This document shows, one piece after another, positions 8,308 to 18,261 of a stretch of DNA of 64,000 nucleotides. Source of the stretch: Algivirga pacifica. GTDB lineage: Bacteria; Bacteroidota; Bacteroidia; Cytophagales; Flammeovirgaceae. Position numbers and translations under genes: made by a program. The stretch lies in NCBI RefSeq assembly GCF_039543525.1, contig NZ_BAABJX010000024.1:124001-188000 (forward strand), read 5' to 3'. The notes under the pieces were generated by a model. It ran no database searches. It was not told where the DNA came from and worked only from the letters and a program-made list of their open reading frames with translations. Numbering within the stretch: the stretch's first letter is position 1; the number at the start of each line of letters is the position of its first letter.

Positions 8308-9654
8308 GTGAAAATAGTAATTGCAGGAGCAGGAGATGTTGGCTTCCACCTAGCACGGCTCCTTACCAACGAGGACCAGGACATTACGATCATAGACGTT
8401 GATGCTGATCGATTGAACTATGCAGCACAACATCTAGACGTAGCCACGGTCAAGGGCTCTTCTACCTCCTTTGAGACCCTTGAAAAGGCCAATATAAGCA
8501 AGGCCCACCTTTTGATTGCTGTTACTGCGGCTGAAGACACGAATTTACTGACTGCCTCTATCGGCAAGCAATTGGGAGCTAAACGTACCATTGCCCGTAT
8601 CAGCAATAGTGAATTTCTACAGAACAGAGATAAGTTCGATTTGCGTAACCTGGGAATTGATGAATTAATTTCTCCAGAACTTTTAGCAACCAAAGAGGTC
8701 AAGCGATTACTTAAAGAGGCTGCGATTACAGATACCTTTGAGTTTGAACGTGGCTTACTTTCTCTGATTGGTATTACCATTGATGAGGAAGCAGACCATC
8801 TTAGTAATAAAACGCTAAGAGAAACGGCCTATCTGAATCCTAATTATGATTTCCTCACGGTAGCGATTCTACGTAACAACGAAACCATTATTCCTAGAGG
8901 AGACACCCGTTTTGAGACAGGAGACCATGTCTATTATATTGCTAAACCAGAAGGCGTAAGTCGTGTTCTTAAGCTTACAGGAAAGCAAAAGGATAAAAAA
9001 ATCAGAAGCATTATGATTCTAGGAGGTAGTCGAGTAGGCTTCTATGCTGCTCGTTCCCTCAGTAGCAAGTATAATGTGATCCTTATAGAGAAAGATAAAG
9101 ATAAATGTTTCGAGTTAGCCGACCTACTTCCTAACACCTTAGTAATTAACGGTGATGGTCGAGATGTAGAGCTATTACAAGAAGAAGGGATAGACAATAT
9201 TGATGCCTTTATTGCAGTGACAGGAGACTCGGAAACCAATATTATTTCCAGCTTGGTCGCTAAGAATCATGGAGTGGACAAAACCATTGCCTTGGTAGAA
9301 AACATCGATTATATACACCTTTCCCAAAATATGGGGGTAGATACACTTATCAACAAAAAGTTGATTGCAGCTAACTTTATCTTCCGTTATATACGTAAAG
9401 GACAGGTATTATCCCTAACGAGTCTTCACGGAGTAGATGCAGAGGTTCTGGAGTTTGTCGTTAATGAAGGTGCTCCTATTACACGTGCTCCACTATCAGA
9501 ACTGGATATTCCTAAAACTGCCATTATTGGTGGTATCATCCGTAAAGGAAAATCCTATGTCCCTAAAGGAAGCTTTACCTTTAAACCTTACGACAGGGTG
9601 GTGGTACTCTCCAGACCGGAATGTATCCATAAAGTAGAATTTTTCTTCAAGTAA
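8308..9654 (+). CDS. trkA: Trk system potassium uptake protein TrkA
   Basis: A 448-residue cytoplasmic regulator of K+ uptake that gates TrkH by binding NAD(H)/nucleotides. It has two RCK units in tandem. The first begins VIAGAGDVG (Gly-7, Gly-9, Gly-12), with an acidic residue at the end of strand 2 (IIDVD). The second begins about residue 232 with IMILGGSRVG and VILIEKD. Each is followed by a C-terminal RCK_C part. The start codon is GTG at 8308, needed to include the first glycine motif. trkH follows after 65 bp and both are probably co-transcribed. Confidence 0.95.
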   Translation: MKIVIAGAGDVGFHLARLLTNEDQDITIIDVDADRLNYAAQHLDVATVKGSSTSFETLEKANISKAHLLIAVTAAEDTNLLTASIGKQLGAKRTIARISNSEFLQNRDKFDLRNLGIDELISPELLATKEVKRLLKEAAITDTFEFERGLLSLIGITIDEEADHLSNKTLRETAYLNPNYDFLTVAILRNNETIIPRGDTRFETGDHVYYIAKPEGVSRVLKLTGKQKDKKIRSIMILGGSRVGFYAARSLSSKYNVILIEKDKDKCFELADLLPNTLVINGDGRDVELLQEEGIDNIDAFIAVTGDSETNIISSLVAKNHGVDKTIALVENIDYIHLSQNMGVDTLINKKLIAANFIFRYIRKGQVLSLTSLHGVDAEVLEFVVNEGAPITRAPLSELDIPKTAIIGGIIRKGKSYVPKGSFTFKPYDRVVVLSRPECIHKVEFFFK

Positions 9655-9719
9655 GAAGATCTCTATTATTTGTAAAAGCACTATAGAAAAGACTATAGTT
9701 ATTTTTTTCAAAAGGAGTC

Positions 9720-11255
9720 ATGAGAAAAACCAAATTATTCAATTACCACCTGATCATTTCCATTATAGGGATCCTACTGGTGATCAACAGCATGTTTATG
9801 CTCTTTTGCCTTCCCTTTTCTTTGTATTACAACGAAGATAACTGGGTTGCTATCACTGCTGCTGCTCTAATCAACGGGATCATTGGAGGAGGATCATTTT
9901 ACTACTCCCAGAAAAAGTCTCCATCCAAAGACCTAAAGAAAAAAGATGGTTACCTGATCGTTACCCTTGGGTGGATCTTTATTTCTTTTTTTGGAGGACT
10001 TCCTTACTTGCTCAGTGGAGATATTCCATCACTCACTGATGCTTTCTTTGAGACACTGTCTGGCTATTCTACCACAGGGGCCTCTGTACTAACCGATATA
10101 GAAGCCGTTGGTAAAGGAATCTTATTATGGAGAAGCCTTACTCAATGGATTGGAGGAATGGGAATCATCGTACTGACTGTAGCCATATTACCCATCTTGG
10201 GTATTGGAGGAATGCAGCTTTTTGTGGCAGAAGCACCCGGCATCTCTCCGGATAAATTACAGCCAAGAATCAAAGAAACGGCGAAACGACTTTGGTGGGT
10301 ATACCTTGGGCTTACCTTTACTGAAATGATCTTACTCATGATCGGTGACATGAGTTTTTATGACGCCTTGAACCATGCGCTCACGACGATGGCTACCGGA
10401 GGATTCTCTACTAAGAATAGTAGTGCCGCCGCCATGTCTCCCTTTATTCAATATGTCATTATCATTTTCATGTTTATAGCGGGGACCAACTTCACCTTGA
10501 ACTACTACTTATTTAAGGGGCGATTCAAGGATATCTTAAAAAACGAAGAATTTAAATATTACGCCAGCATTGTAGGAGGCAGTACCCTATTACTCTCTTG
10601 TATCGTATTCTTTGCGCTTTCTACAGAAGGAGGAAAAGACTTCTGGGAAGTAATTTATGCAGAATGGGGGAGCAGTATAGTCTTGCTAGAAAGAGCCGAG
10701 AAATCTTTCCGTGATGTATTATTTCAAGTTATCTCTATCATCACAACAACAGGATATGTCTCTGCGGATTATACAGGATGGACCACCTTTGCTACAATGT
10801 GGATTTTTGTCTTGATGTTTATTGGAGGAATGGCTGGATCTACCGCTGGAGGTGTCAAGATCGTTCGCCATATTATTCTCCAGAAAAATAGCTTTCTGGA
10901 GCTTAAAAGACAACTTCACCCTTCTGCAATTATACCGGTAAGGTTCAATCATATGGCCGTGTCCCAATCCATTACTTATAATGTCTTGGGCTTTATTATT
11001 GCCTATTTCCTGACTTACGCCTTAGGGATATTGGTTATGGCTGCTATGGGACTAGACTTACTTACCGCTATGGGTTCTGTAGCTACTTGCTTGGGAAATA
11101 TTGGTCCGGGACTAGGTACCGTAGGACCTGTTGACAACTTTGCACATCTTCCTGATGGTGCCAAATGGTTCTTATCCTTTATGATGCTATTGGGACGTTT
11201 AGAACTCACTACCGTGATCATTATCTTTACGCCTTATTTCTGGAAAAAAGTCTAA
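9720..11255 (+). CDS. trkH: Trk system potassium uptake membrane protein TrkH
   Basis: A 511-residue inner-membrane K+ translocating subunit. Four selectivity-filter-like P-loops can be seen in order: STTGASV (about 118-124), TMATGGFST (about 221-229), TTTGYVSADY (about 341-350) and TCLGNIGPG (about 458-466), separated by hydrophobic helices. AAGGAG sits 2 bp before the ATG, an unusually clear ribosome binding site for this phylum, which supports this start. It works with TrkA, encoded just upstream. A perfect hairpin terminates the unit. Confidence 0.96.
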   Translation: MRKTKLFNYHLIISIIGILLVINSMFMLFCLPFSLYYNEDNWVAITAAALINGIIGGGSFYYSQKKSPSKDLKKKDGYLIVTLGWIFISFFGGLPYLLSGDIPSLTDAFFETLSGYSTTGASVLTDIEAVGKGILLWRSLTQWIGGMGIIVLTVAILPILGIGGMQLFVAEAPGISPDKLQPRIKETAKRLWWVYLGLTFTEMILLMIGDMSFYDALNHALTTMATGGFSTKNSSAAAMSPFIQYVIIIFMFIAGTNFTLNYYLFKGRFKDILKNEEFKYYASIVGGSTLLLSCIVFFALSTEGGKDFWEVIYAEWGSSIVLLERAEKSFRDVLFQVISIITTTGYVSADYTGWTTFATMWIFVLMFIGGMAGSTAGGVKIVRHIILQKNSFLELKRQLHPSAIIPVRFNHMAVSQSITYNVLGFIIAYFLTYALGILVMAAMGLDLLTAMGSVATCLGNIGPGLGTVGPVDNFAHLPDGAKWFLSFMMLLGRLELTTVIIIFTPYFWKKV

Positions 11256-11299
11256 CTATAAGAGAAGGTTTGTTAATTGTGAACTGAAATTGTTCTAAA

Positions 11300-11351
11300 A
11301 ATAAGGAGAAAGAAATAGCACATATATAAAAGCTATTTCTTTCTCCTTATT
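11300..11351. terminator. long perfect hairpin terminator after trkH
   Basis: A 20-bp perfect stem (11300-11319 with 11332-11351) and a 12-nt loop. It lies between convergent trkH and the GT2 gene and can serve both. Confidence 0.85.
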
Positions 11352-11394
11352 CATTATGAGTATTTTCAGATACTTTTAACTTTTTAGCAGCTAG

Positions 11395-12363
11395 CTAAAA
11401 GTCCCCTATCTTATCTTTTACACTATAGTCATTTCGATGTGGGTTGTTCAATGAAATCAACTCTCCCAAGAATCCTGCTAAGAACAGTTGTACCCCTATA
11501 ATGATCAATACCAACGCTAGATAAAACAGTGGTTGATCGGTGACCTCTCTTCCAATCGGCAAATGCATAAAGGAGCGGTATACCTTCTGGGACAAAATCC
11601 AAACTGAAAAACCACCTCCCAAGAAAAAGGAAATGACCCCCAACAAACCAAAAAAGTGCATCGGCTTTTTCTTGAAACGAGACACAAACATAATGGACAG
11701 TAAGTCCAATAGCCCATTGACAAAACGCTCTAACCCAAACTTTGTATATCCGTACTTTCTGGAACGGTGCTGTACCACTTTCTCACCAATTCTGGTAAAA
11801 CCTTCCCATTTGGCAATCACAGGAATATAGCGATGCATCTCCCCATATACCTCTATATTTTTGATTACCTCATTTTTATAAGCCTTCAAGCCACAGTTGA
11901 AATCATGCAAATAAATTCCCGAAGCCATACGCGTAGCAGCATTGTAAATTTTGGTAGGAATAGTCTTGGTAATAGGGTCATACCTTCTCTTTTTCCATCC
12001 AGATACCAAGTCATAGCCTTCATCCATAATCATTCGATACAGCTCTGGAATCTCATCAGGACTATCTTGCAAATCGGCATCCATAGTAATTACGACATTG
12101 CCGGAAGCATGTTCAAAACCAGTATTTAAAGCGGCTGACTTTCCATTATTTCGTTGAAAGCTAATCCCTTTAATGTTATTATTTTTTTGATGCAGTTCTT
12201 GTATCACCTTCCAGGAATTGTCTCGGCTACCATCATTGACCATGATTACTTCATAAGTATATTGATGCTCTTCCATCACTTTTTTGATCCATGAGGCCAA
12301 CTCGGGAAGAGACTCTTCTTCATCCAACAAAGGAACCACGACAGATATATCTACTGCTTTCAT
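11395..12363 (-). CDS. GT2 glycosyltransferase, DPM1/GtrB-like
   Basis: 322 residues. The N-terminal GT-A domain has VVPLLDEEESLPEL, a MVNDGSRD motif and MDADLQD carrying the metal-binding DxD. Residues about 235-305 form two transmembrane helices, as in polyisoprenyl-phosphate glycosyltransferases (GtrB, ArnC and dolichol-phosphate mannose synthase type). The expected reaction is transfer of a sugar from a nucleotide donor to undecaprenyl phosphate at the cytoplasmic face. It is the last gene of a three-gene minus-strand operon after the cysteine desulfurase and DUF4199 genes. The sugar cannot be deduced. Confidence 0.9.
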   Translation of the reverse strand: MKAVDISVVVPLLDEEESLPELASWIKKVMEEHQYTYEVIMVNDGSRDNSWKVIQELHQKNNNIKGISFQRNNGKSAALNTGFEHASGNVVITMDADLQDSPDEIPELYRMIMDEGYDLVSGWKKRRYDPITKTIPTKIYNAATRMASGIYLHDFNCGLKAYKNEVIKNIEVYGEMHRYIPVIAKWEGFTRIGEKVVQHRSRKYGYTKFGLERFVNGLLDLLSIMFVSRFKKKPMHFFGLLGVISFFLGGGFSVWILSQKVYRSFMHLPIGREVTDQPLFYLALVLIIIGVQLFLAGFLGELISLNNPHRNDYSVKDKIGDF

Positions 12364-12395
12364 TCAATATGTGTTTTCTAGCGTTTTTCTCTCAA

Positions 12396-12956
12396 TTAAG
12401 AATTCTGAGGAACTGTTCTAAGTAAAAAAGCTAACAAGAAAGAGGACATTACCCCTGCAATTGTTAATGAAATATACGTCAAAAACTGTACTGCACCCCA
12501 AATAATCCCTAAAAATAAGCCATTATTCTTCAGGGTTTCCAGTTCATTCAATATACCCTGTCTTTCTATAGCCGTAAGGTTGTCCATCTGTTGGACTTGT
12601 TCTACCATTACTTTCATCTGCTCCACCTGCAAAGGTTCCAAAGCACTCAAAAATGTAGTAGCGTTCCAAAAACCATATATTGTATTCAAGAGACTCCCCA
12701 ATCCCATACCAAAAAGTACAATCAGAGCCCCCATCTGAATCCCTTTTCCAAAATTAAATTGGTAATGGTTGGCTTTTTTATAATCAAAAAAAGCAATCAA
12801 TAAAGCCGCTTCCATCACAACGTACAATACGGTCATTCCATCCCCTTCATGTACATATCCATAGACAGATACGGTAAAAGAGATGTACAGAAAATAAAAA
12901 ATGCCCAAAATAAGTCCATATTTCAGGACAAAATTGAATATCGATAAACTCTTCAT
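12396..12956 (-). CDS. DUF4199 family integral membrane protein
   Basis: 186 residues with four predicted transmembrane helices (about 11-30, 43-58, 73-93 and 149-175) and a charged, helical loop in the middle (about 105-140). The pattern matches the Bacteroidota DUF4199 family, whose function is unknown. It starts 2 bp after the cysteine desulfurase stop and ends 32 bp before the GT2 gene, so it is co-transcribed with both. In my recollection DUF4199 often neighbours this GT2 type, which would suggest a role with lipid-linked sugar transfer; that is inference. Confidence 0.75.
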   Translation of the reverse strand: MKSLSIFNFVLKYGLILGIFYFLYISFTVSVYGYVHEGDGMTVLYVVMEAALLIAFFDYKKANHYQFNFGKGIQMGALIVLFGMGLGSLLNTIYGFWNATTFLSALEPLQVEQMKVMVEQVQQMDNLTAIERQGILNELETLKNNGLFLGIIWGAVQFLTYISLTIAGVMSSFLLAFLLRTVPQNS

Positions 12957-12958
12957 AC

Positions 12959-14101
12959 CTAATCTTTTTGCAATATTTCCTTCAATTGATGTACGGTATA
13001 ATCAATCTCTTCTTTTGTAGTCATCTTACTGAAAGAAAAACGAATATTGATTCTATTCAAATCAGCGTTAATACCTGCCAATACATGAGAACCTTGTTGT
13101 GCCCCTGCCGAACAAGCACTTCCTCCAGAAGTGGCAATTCCTTTCATATCCAGCATAAACAAGAACATATCTTTTTGAGGAGTCTCAGGGAAGCTCACAT
13201 TCAGAACTGTATATAGCGTATCCTCCAGCTGATCAGAAATCCCATTGAAACGTACTCCTTCAATCTCTTGCTGTAAGCGCTCAATCATATACTGCTTCAC
13301 CCCCTTCACCTGTGCTATATGTTCTTCTTGCTCATTCACTGCAATTTCCAATGCCTTAGCAAAACCTGCAATTCCATATGCATTTTCAGTCCCACTACGC
13401 ATTTCTCTTTCCTGTCCTCCTCCTGTCAGTAAGGAATCCATTTTAGTCCCTTTCCTTAGGTACAAGAATCCTACTCCCTTAGGACCATGCAACTTATGTG
13501 CTGACCCTACTAATGCATGTACCTTCAGTTTTTTTACATCGATCGGATAATGCCCCACAGTTTGTACTGTATCTGAATGCAGGATTGCACCATACTCTTC
13601 ACACAAATTACCTACTTTCTCCAAATCAAGTAATGTCCCAATCTCATTATTGGCGTGCATCAAGGTCACCAGTGTTTCTTTTCCCTTGTTTTCCAATAAG
13701 CGCTCCAATTGCCCATAATCTATTTGCCCTCCATTATCCAAGTCAAGATAAGAAACGTTGACAATTCCCTTTCTTTCCAATTCTTCTACCGTATGCCCTA
13801 CAGCATGATGTTCTATTTTGGTAGTAATAATATGTGTAAGATTATTTGCACTCACTAATCCTCGAATTGCCGTATTGTCTGATTCTGTACCTCCTGAAGT
13901 AAAGTATATCTCTCCAGACAGTGCATTCAACTTTTCGGCTACTTTTTTACGTGACTGTTCAATCACTGCCTTGGTTGCACGACCAAAAGCATGAATAGAA
14001 GAAGGGTTTCCAAATGTATTCCCCATTATCGATGTCATCTCTTCTATCACTGCAGCATCCATTGGTGTAGTCGCTGCATTATCTAAATATACTTTCTTCA
14101 T
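12959..14101 (-). CDS. cysteine desulfurase, NifS/IscS-like
   Basis: A 380-residue PLP enzyme that releases sulfur from cysteine for Fe-S clusters or tRNA thiolation. It has YLDNAATTP at the N-terminus, the PLP-binding motif SAHKLHGPKG with Lys-203, and the catalytic-loop Cys-330 in SGGSACSAG. The long flexible loop after Cys-330 places it in the NifS/IscS (class I) group rather than SufS. There is no iscU or suf gene beside it; it heads an operon with a DUF4199 and a GT2 gene, which is an unusual setting. Confidence 0.92.
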   Translation of the reverse strand: MKKVYLDNAATTPMDAAVIEEMTSIMGNTFGNPSSIHAFGRATKAVIEQSRKKVAEKLNALSGEIYFTSGGTESDNTAIRGLVSANNLTHIITTKIEHHAVGHTVEELERKGIVNVSYLDLDNGGQIDYGQLERLLENKGKETLVTLMHANNEIGTLLDLEKVGNLCEEYGAILHSDTVQTVGHYPIDVKKLKVHALVGSAHKLHGPKGVGFLYLRKGTKMDSLLTGGGQEREMRSGTENAYGIAGFAKALEIAVNEQEEHIAQVKGVKQYMIERLQQEIEGVRFNGISDQLEDTLYTVLNVSFPETPQKDMFLFMLDMKGIATSGGSACSAGAQQGSHVLAGINADLNRINIRFSFSKMTTKEEIDYTVHQLKEILQKD

Positions 14102-14300
14102 GGTTAGTCTATTCTTCGAGTAAGGTTTATCGCTTACCGGTTATCGTTTAATTAAGCTTGAATAAAAACCTTCTAATGATTATGCCTTCCTAAATCAGTA
14201 TTTCAAATAATACTCTAAAAGGTAATCACTTTAATTCATTATAAAAGCTCTAAGATAAGTACAAAAATACCGATATAAAGTTAAAAAATGTAACCTCTTG

Positions 14301-14350
14301 AAAAAAGAGAGGCATTCTGATGAAAGTACTTCTTTCACCAAAATGCCTCT
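14301..14350 (-). terminator. terminator downstream of glmM and family A copy 3
   Basis: AGAGGCATT (14308-14316) pairs with AATGCCTCT (14342-14350), with an inner TGAAAG/CTTTCA stem. The A-run at 14301-14306 provides the minus-strand U-tract. Confidence 0.75.
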
Positions 14351-14370
14351 AAGATGGAATACGTATCCAT

Positions 14371-14523
14371 CATGTTGCTAACTCGCTCTGTTGAATCGTT
14401 GAATCGTTGAATTGAGCTTCGCTCGTTGATTTGAGTTGAATTGTTTTTTGATGGACTCTACTGGTATCCTCAATCAACAGTTCAACTCGAATCAACGATT
14501 CAACAAAGCTAGTTAGCAGTATG
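14371..14523. repeat. palindromic intergenic repeat, family A copy 3
   Basis: CATGTTGCTAACT on the left is mirrored by AGTTAGCAGTATG on the right, and TGTTGAATCGTTGA by TCAACGATTCAACA. The left arm has a local 8-bp duplication (TCGTTGAA) and an inserted GAGC-TTC-GCTC mini hairpin. It begins 23 bp after the glmM stop codon. Confidence 0.75.
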
Positions 14524-14545
14524 ACTATTATTAATTCAACGAAAA

Positions 14546-15934
14546 TTAGATTCCTGCTACTTCTTTAATCTCTTCGATCACTTTCTTCGCCAATACATCT
14601 GCACTCTCAATAGAGGACGACTCTGCATAGATACGAATAATTGGCTCTGTATTAGACTTTCTAAGATGTACCCATTCTTTCTCGATATCGATTTTCACCC
14701 CATCCAATGTGTTCACAGGATATGCTTGGTATTTCTCTTCCATCGCCTTTAATACAGCGTCTACATCAATCTCCGGAGTCAATTCAATCTTGTTTTTAGA
14801 GATAAAATACGCAGGATAAGAAGCTCTTAGCTCGCTGGCTTTTCCACCAAAGTGTGCCAAGTTAGACAAGAACAAAGCAATTCCTACCAAAGCATCTCTT
14901 CCATAGTGCAATTCAGGATAGATCACACCACCATTCCCTTCTCCTCCGATGACTGCATTTTGCTGCTTCATCATCGTTACTACGTTCACTTCTCCTACTG
15001 CAGAAGCAAAATATTCTCCTCCTGCTGCTTCTGTTACATCTCTTAGTGCACGAGTAGAAGACATATTGGAAACTGTATTTCCTTTACGTTTCTTCAAGAT
15101 ATAATCTGCTACTGCGACCAAAGTATATTCTTCACCAAATGCAGATCCATCTTCGTTCATCAAAGCCAAACGATCAACGTCTGGGTCTACTACAATCCCC
15201 AAGTCAAAATCACCTGACTTCAGGGTTGATGCGATCTCTGTTAAGTTCTCTGGCAAAGGTTCAGGGTTGTGAGGGAAGTGGCCATTAGGCTCTGTATATA
15301 ATTCCTCCACTTCAACACCTAAGGCTTTTAATAGCTTTGGCACTGCAATACCTCCTGTAGAGTTTACACAGTCTACTACTACCTTAAAGTTTTTTGCTTT
15401 GATAGCAGCTACATCGATATCATCCAATCCCAAGATCATATCAATATGCTTATCAATATAAGAATCGTCCTTTGTATATGTACCCAATTCTTCTACTGCA
15501 ACATAATCGAAATCCTCTTTGTTGGCTAGTTCAACAATGCGCTTTCCAACCATATCTGAAATAAACTCTCCTGTTGAACCTAATAGTTTAAGAGCATTCC
15601 AGTTTCCGGGATTATGACTTGCCGTAAGAATAATTCCTCCGTTAGCATTTTCTTCAACCACTGCTACTTCAACTGTAGGAGTTGTAGAGAGTCCTAGATC
15701 TACTACGTGAATTCCTTGAGCCATTAACGTACTGACCGCAATATTGGAAATCATTTCTCCGGAAAGACGTGCATCTCGTCCAATCACTACTTTAGCAGAC
15801 TTTCCTGCCGCATCTTCCAGAATCCATTTTCCGTAAGCAGAAACAAATTTCACTACGTCAAGAGGTGTCAACGACTCATCTGGGCGTCCTCCGATCGTTC
15901 CTCTAATTCCAGATATTGATTTAATTAATGTCAA
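14546..15934 (-). CDS. glmM: phosphoglucosamine mutase
   Basis: A 462-residue alpha-D-phosphohexomutase. The phosphoserine loop is TASHNP with Ser-106, the metal-binding loop is DPDVDR (about 248-253), and the phosphate-binding loop near the C-terminus is RKSNTEPIIR. The N-terminus SISGIRGTIGG is characteristic of the Bacteroidota enzyme annotated GlmM, which converts GlcN-6-P to GlcN-1-P for UDP-GlcNAc and cell-wall synthesis. A phosphomannomutase or phosphoglucomutase specificity cannot be excluded from sequence alone. Confidence 0.88.
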   Translation of the reverse strand: MTLIKSISGIRGTIGGRPDESLTPLDVVKFVSAYGKWILEDAAGKSAKVVIGRDARLSGEMISNIAVSTLMAQGIHVVDLGLSTTPTVEVAVVEENANGGIILTASHNPGNWNALKLLGSTGEFISDMVGKRIVELANKEDFDYVAVEELGTYTKDDSYIDKHIDMILGLDDIDVAAIKAKNFKVVVDCVNSTGGIAVPKLLKALGVEVEELYTEPNGHFPHNPEPLPENLTEIASTLKSGDFDLGIVVDPDVDRLALMNEDGSAFGEEYTLVAVADYILKKRKGNTVSNMSSTRALRDVTEAAGGEYFASAVGEVNVVTMMKQQNAVIGGEGNGGVIYPELHYGRDALVGIALFLSNLAHFGGKASELRASYPAYFISKNKIELTPEIDVDAVLKAMEEKYQAYPVNTLDGVKIDIEKEWVHLRKSNTEPIIRIYAESSSIESADVLAKKVIEEIKEVAGI

Positions 15935-16235
15935 AACAAAAAAAGGTTTATATGTATATCAATAATGTCAATCGACCAAAAAAATTACAAGGTGGAAAGA
16001 TAGGGCATATCCTATACTTTATCAATAGAGTTTATCACGGTTAATTGTCTATGAATAAGAAAGGCTACTCAACTAGCTATAGAGTGTATTAATTATTGAA
16101 AATTAATCATTGATCATTGAAAATTATAAAAGCTATAGCGTACCACTGACCTATCTCAAAAGCTGAGAGTTTTCTGCTTGTACTAAATTAACTGTGATAA
16201 AGTCTAATGAATTAATTTTATAATTCTCCCTATAC
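15935..16235. other. intergenic region between comEC and glmM
   Basis: An AT-rich gap containing the 5' side of glmM and the 3' end of comEC. The only structure noticed is the heptamer array at 16098-16125. Confidence 0.6.
16098..16125. repeat. heptanucleotide array (GAAAATT/AATCATT type)
   Basis: Four successive 7-bp units: GAAAATT, AATCATT, GATCATT, GAAAATT. They are the reverse complement of the AATTTTC/AATGATT units at 20622 and 39523. Confidence 0.7.
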
Positions 16236-17825
16236 TTACAAATAATAATCCAACTGAAAATAAAGTAACAATAAATATATACCAGCAAAATAATACCATC
16301 GCCTCTGATGAAGTACTATCGCAATAAGTAAAACTAGAATATACAAAAGCCCTAACTGCACACTATTAACCTTTAGCTCTATAGATGCATAGGATAGTCG
16401 ACTAATTATTTTCACTAAAGAATTCATTCCATCAAGTAATTGAGTCAAAAGTATAGCCCCCTTGATTGCTCCCCATTCCCATATATACATCATTCCAATT
16501 GTAACCACTCCTCCCCATACTAATAACGTTACCAGTAAAATGACTGGAATATTGGCCAGTAAGAAGTAAGTGGGAAAGAGTCCAAAATAATAAAGAGAGA
16601 ATGGAAATGTAGCTAGCTGTGCCGCTATAGATACAGCAGTCAGCTCCCATAAGTACTTTAATACTAAAGATGAAGGCGACCACAACTTCTTTATTCTCGG
16701 TTGCAAACATACAATCCCCACGACAGCTGTATAAGAAAGTTGAAAGCCTACCCTAAATAAGTGATATGGATCAATTAGAAGTAACATAACAGCTGAGCAA
16801 GCAATCGTATTCAAGATGTTTGCCTTTCTTCTAAAACAGAGTCCTATTAAGATCACGGAATACATCAAGGCAGACCTACTGACTGAAGCTGCTCCACCCG
16901 TTAACAATACATACCCCCACAATAACAATAAGGCTGTAACGGTAATCCCTATACACCAGTATATCCGCTGTTGATAATACCTTAGCAGATAAAAAAAGAT
17001 CGACAGTAAAATACCTACATGCAAACCAGAAACAGCTAATACATGCATTACTCCTGTCGTTGCATATTGATGTTTTAGCTCTTTTGATAACCCTGTTTTA
17101 TCTCCTAACAATAGGGCCTTCAATATTCCTTCAACATTTTTATTTGGAAAATATTGATGTATACGCCAAAGTATATCACGTTTCAATTGCAGTACTTTTA
17201 CCTTCAAAGAAATCGTATCTCGTTGCAACAATATATAATCTGTGGGGTAACTCCATTGTTGTAAATAAATATGATTTCTTCGTTGATATGCCCCCCAGTC
17301 AAACCCTTCATTATTAAATGATACAAACGGTTTAGGTTTTCCTTTTAATAAATATTCTCCGCCCATCACCGGAAGGCGGCTATCATCTGAACATGCCACA
17401 CGCCACTGTATCTTACCCGTTGCTTGCTCCCATTGACCATAACAATAGACGGCTGTTACCTCCAACAAGGATTCTACATATTTATCCTTATGCTTTACTT
17501 CATCAATCACACTTCCCTTATAGTAAAGAACACTATCCTTTAAAGCAACATGCCTTGTCCCTTCAATAGGTTTATAGCTATTGATACGGGTTCCTATCCA
17601 TCCCACCATCACACCCGCGATCCCTAAATAGATTAAAATCCAATACCCCCTTCTATATCGAAAAGAGCTGATTGCTAAAGTATACCCAATAAATAATGAC
17701 AACAGACCTATACCATAGATATAAATAAAAGAAGCTATAGGGAGTGAAAACTCATCTACTACAAAAATCAAGAGAATCAATATACCTGCTAAACGGACAA
17801 AAGGAAACTGATACCATACATTCAT
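16236..17825 (-). CDS. comEC: ComEC/Rec2 family DNA-uptake channel protein
   Basis: 529 residues. N-terminal transmembrane helices (about 10-85) flank a DUF4131-type soluble region with an OB-like fold (about 90-200). This is followed by the Competence domain with the signature HVLAVSGLHVGIL (about 262-274) and at least seven more helices. In naturally transformable bacteria this protein carries single-stranded DNA across the inner membrane. The protein ends in a membrane segment and has no C-terminal metallo-beta-lactamase domain, which many Gram-positive homologues carry. Neighbours give no further competence genes, so real competence is unproven. Confidence 0.9.
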   Translation of the reverse strand: MNVWYQFPFVRLAGILILLIFVVDEFSLPIASFIYIYGIGLLSLFIGYTLAISSFRYRRGYWILIYLGIAGVMVGWIGTRINSYKPIEGTRHVALKDSVLYYKGSVIDEVKHKDKYVESLLEVTAVYCYGQWEQATGKIQWRVACSDDSRLPVMGGEYLLKGKPKPFVSFNNEGFDWGAYQRRNHIYLQQWSYPTDYILLQRDTISLKVKVLQLKRDILWRIHQYFPNKNVEGILKALLLGDKTGLSKELKHQYATTGVMHVLAVSGLHVGILLSIFFYLLRYYQQRIYWCIGITVTALLLLWGYVLLTGGAASVSRSALMYSVILIGLCFRRKANILNTIACSAVMLLLIDPYHLFRVGFQLSYTAVVGIVCLQPRIKKLWSPSSLVLKYLWELTAVSIAAQLATFPFSLYYFGLFPTYFLLANIPVILLVTLLVWGGVVTIGMMYIWEWGAIKGAILLTQLLDGMNSLVKIISRLSYASIELKVNSVQLGLLYILVLLIAIVLHQRRWYYFAGIYLLLLYFQLDYYL

Positions 17826-18261
17826 ATTTATAGCTTTTGTGATTTAATACAATCACAAGCTATCGTGTCTCAGGACAATATTTTTAGCTTTTGACTCTTT
17901 TAGCCCTATTATTCTAACACGTTATCTTCTCTTTTCTTACATGCAGATACTAGCTAATGTTTTTCATTTTTCCATGTCAGGACTTTAATTATAGATATGG
18001 ATAATTCTTTATCATTTCTATTAAAAAATACAAAATGAACATTTTTTAAACATTTTGAGTTAATAAAAATGAAATAGATTATTAAATTATCAATACACTT
18101 AATCAGTAATCCAATATACCCTAGGTGTATATAGAGCTCCTTTTAGCTTTATAAATACCAAAATTCATTTGTTATCGTACATGTCAATTGCTATGTAACG
18201 CTACTCAGGCAATTATTTGACAACAACTACATTCTTTTACTTCATACCCTTTTTATACACC
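17826..18261. other. intergenic region with inverted repeat upstream of nrdA
   Basis: About 435 bp between divergent comEC and nrdA. ATATAC (18114-18119) and GTATAT (18127-18132) form an inverted repeat with a 7-bp gap, 130 bp before the nrdA ATG. It does not match the NrdR box well. No ORF with coding character was seen. Confidence 0.45.

Noticed and set aside
16236..17825. comEC read as truncated by frameshift because the metallo-beta-lactamase domain is missing
   Set aside because: The ORF ends cleanly after a membrane helix, and downstream sequence holds no remnant of that domain; Bacteroidota homologues commonly lack it.
18114..18132. NrdR box upstream of nrdA
   Set aside because: The inverted repeat ATATAC-N7-GTATAT lacks the ACAC...GTGT ends and the tandem pair of NrdR boxes; kept only as an unassigned repeat.
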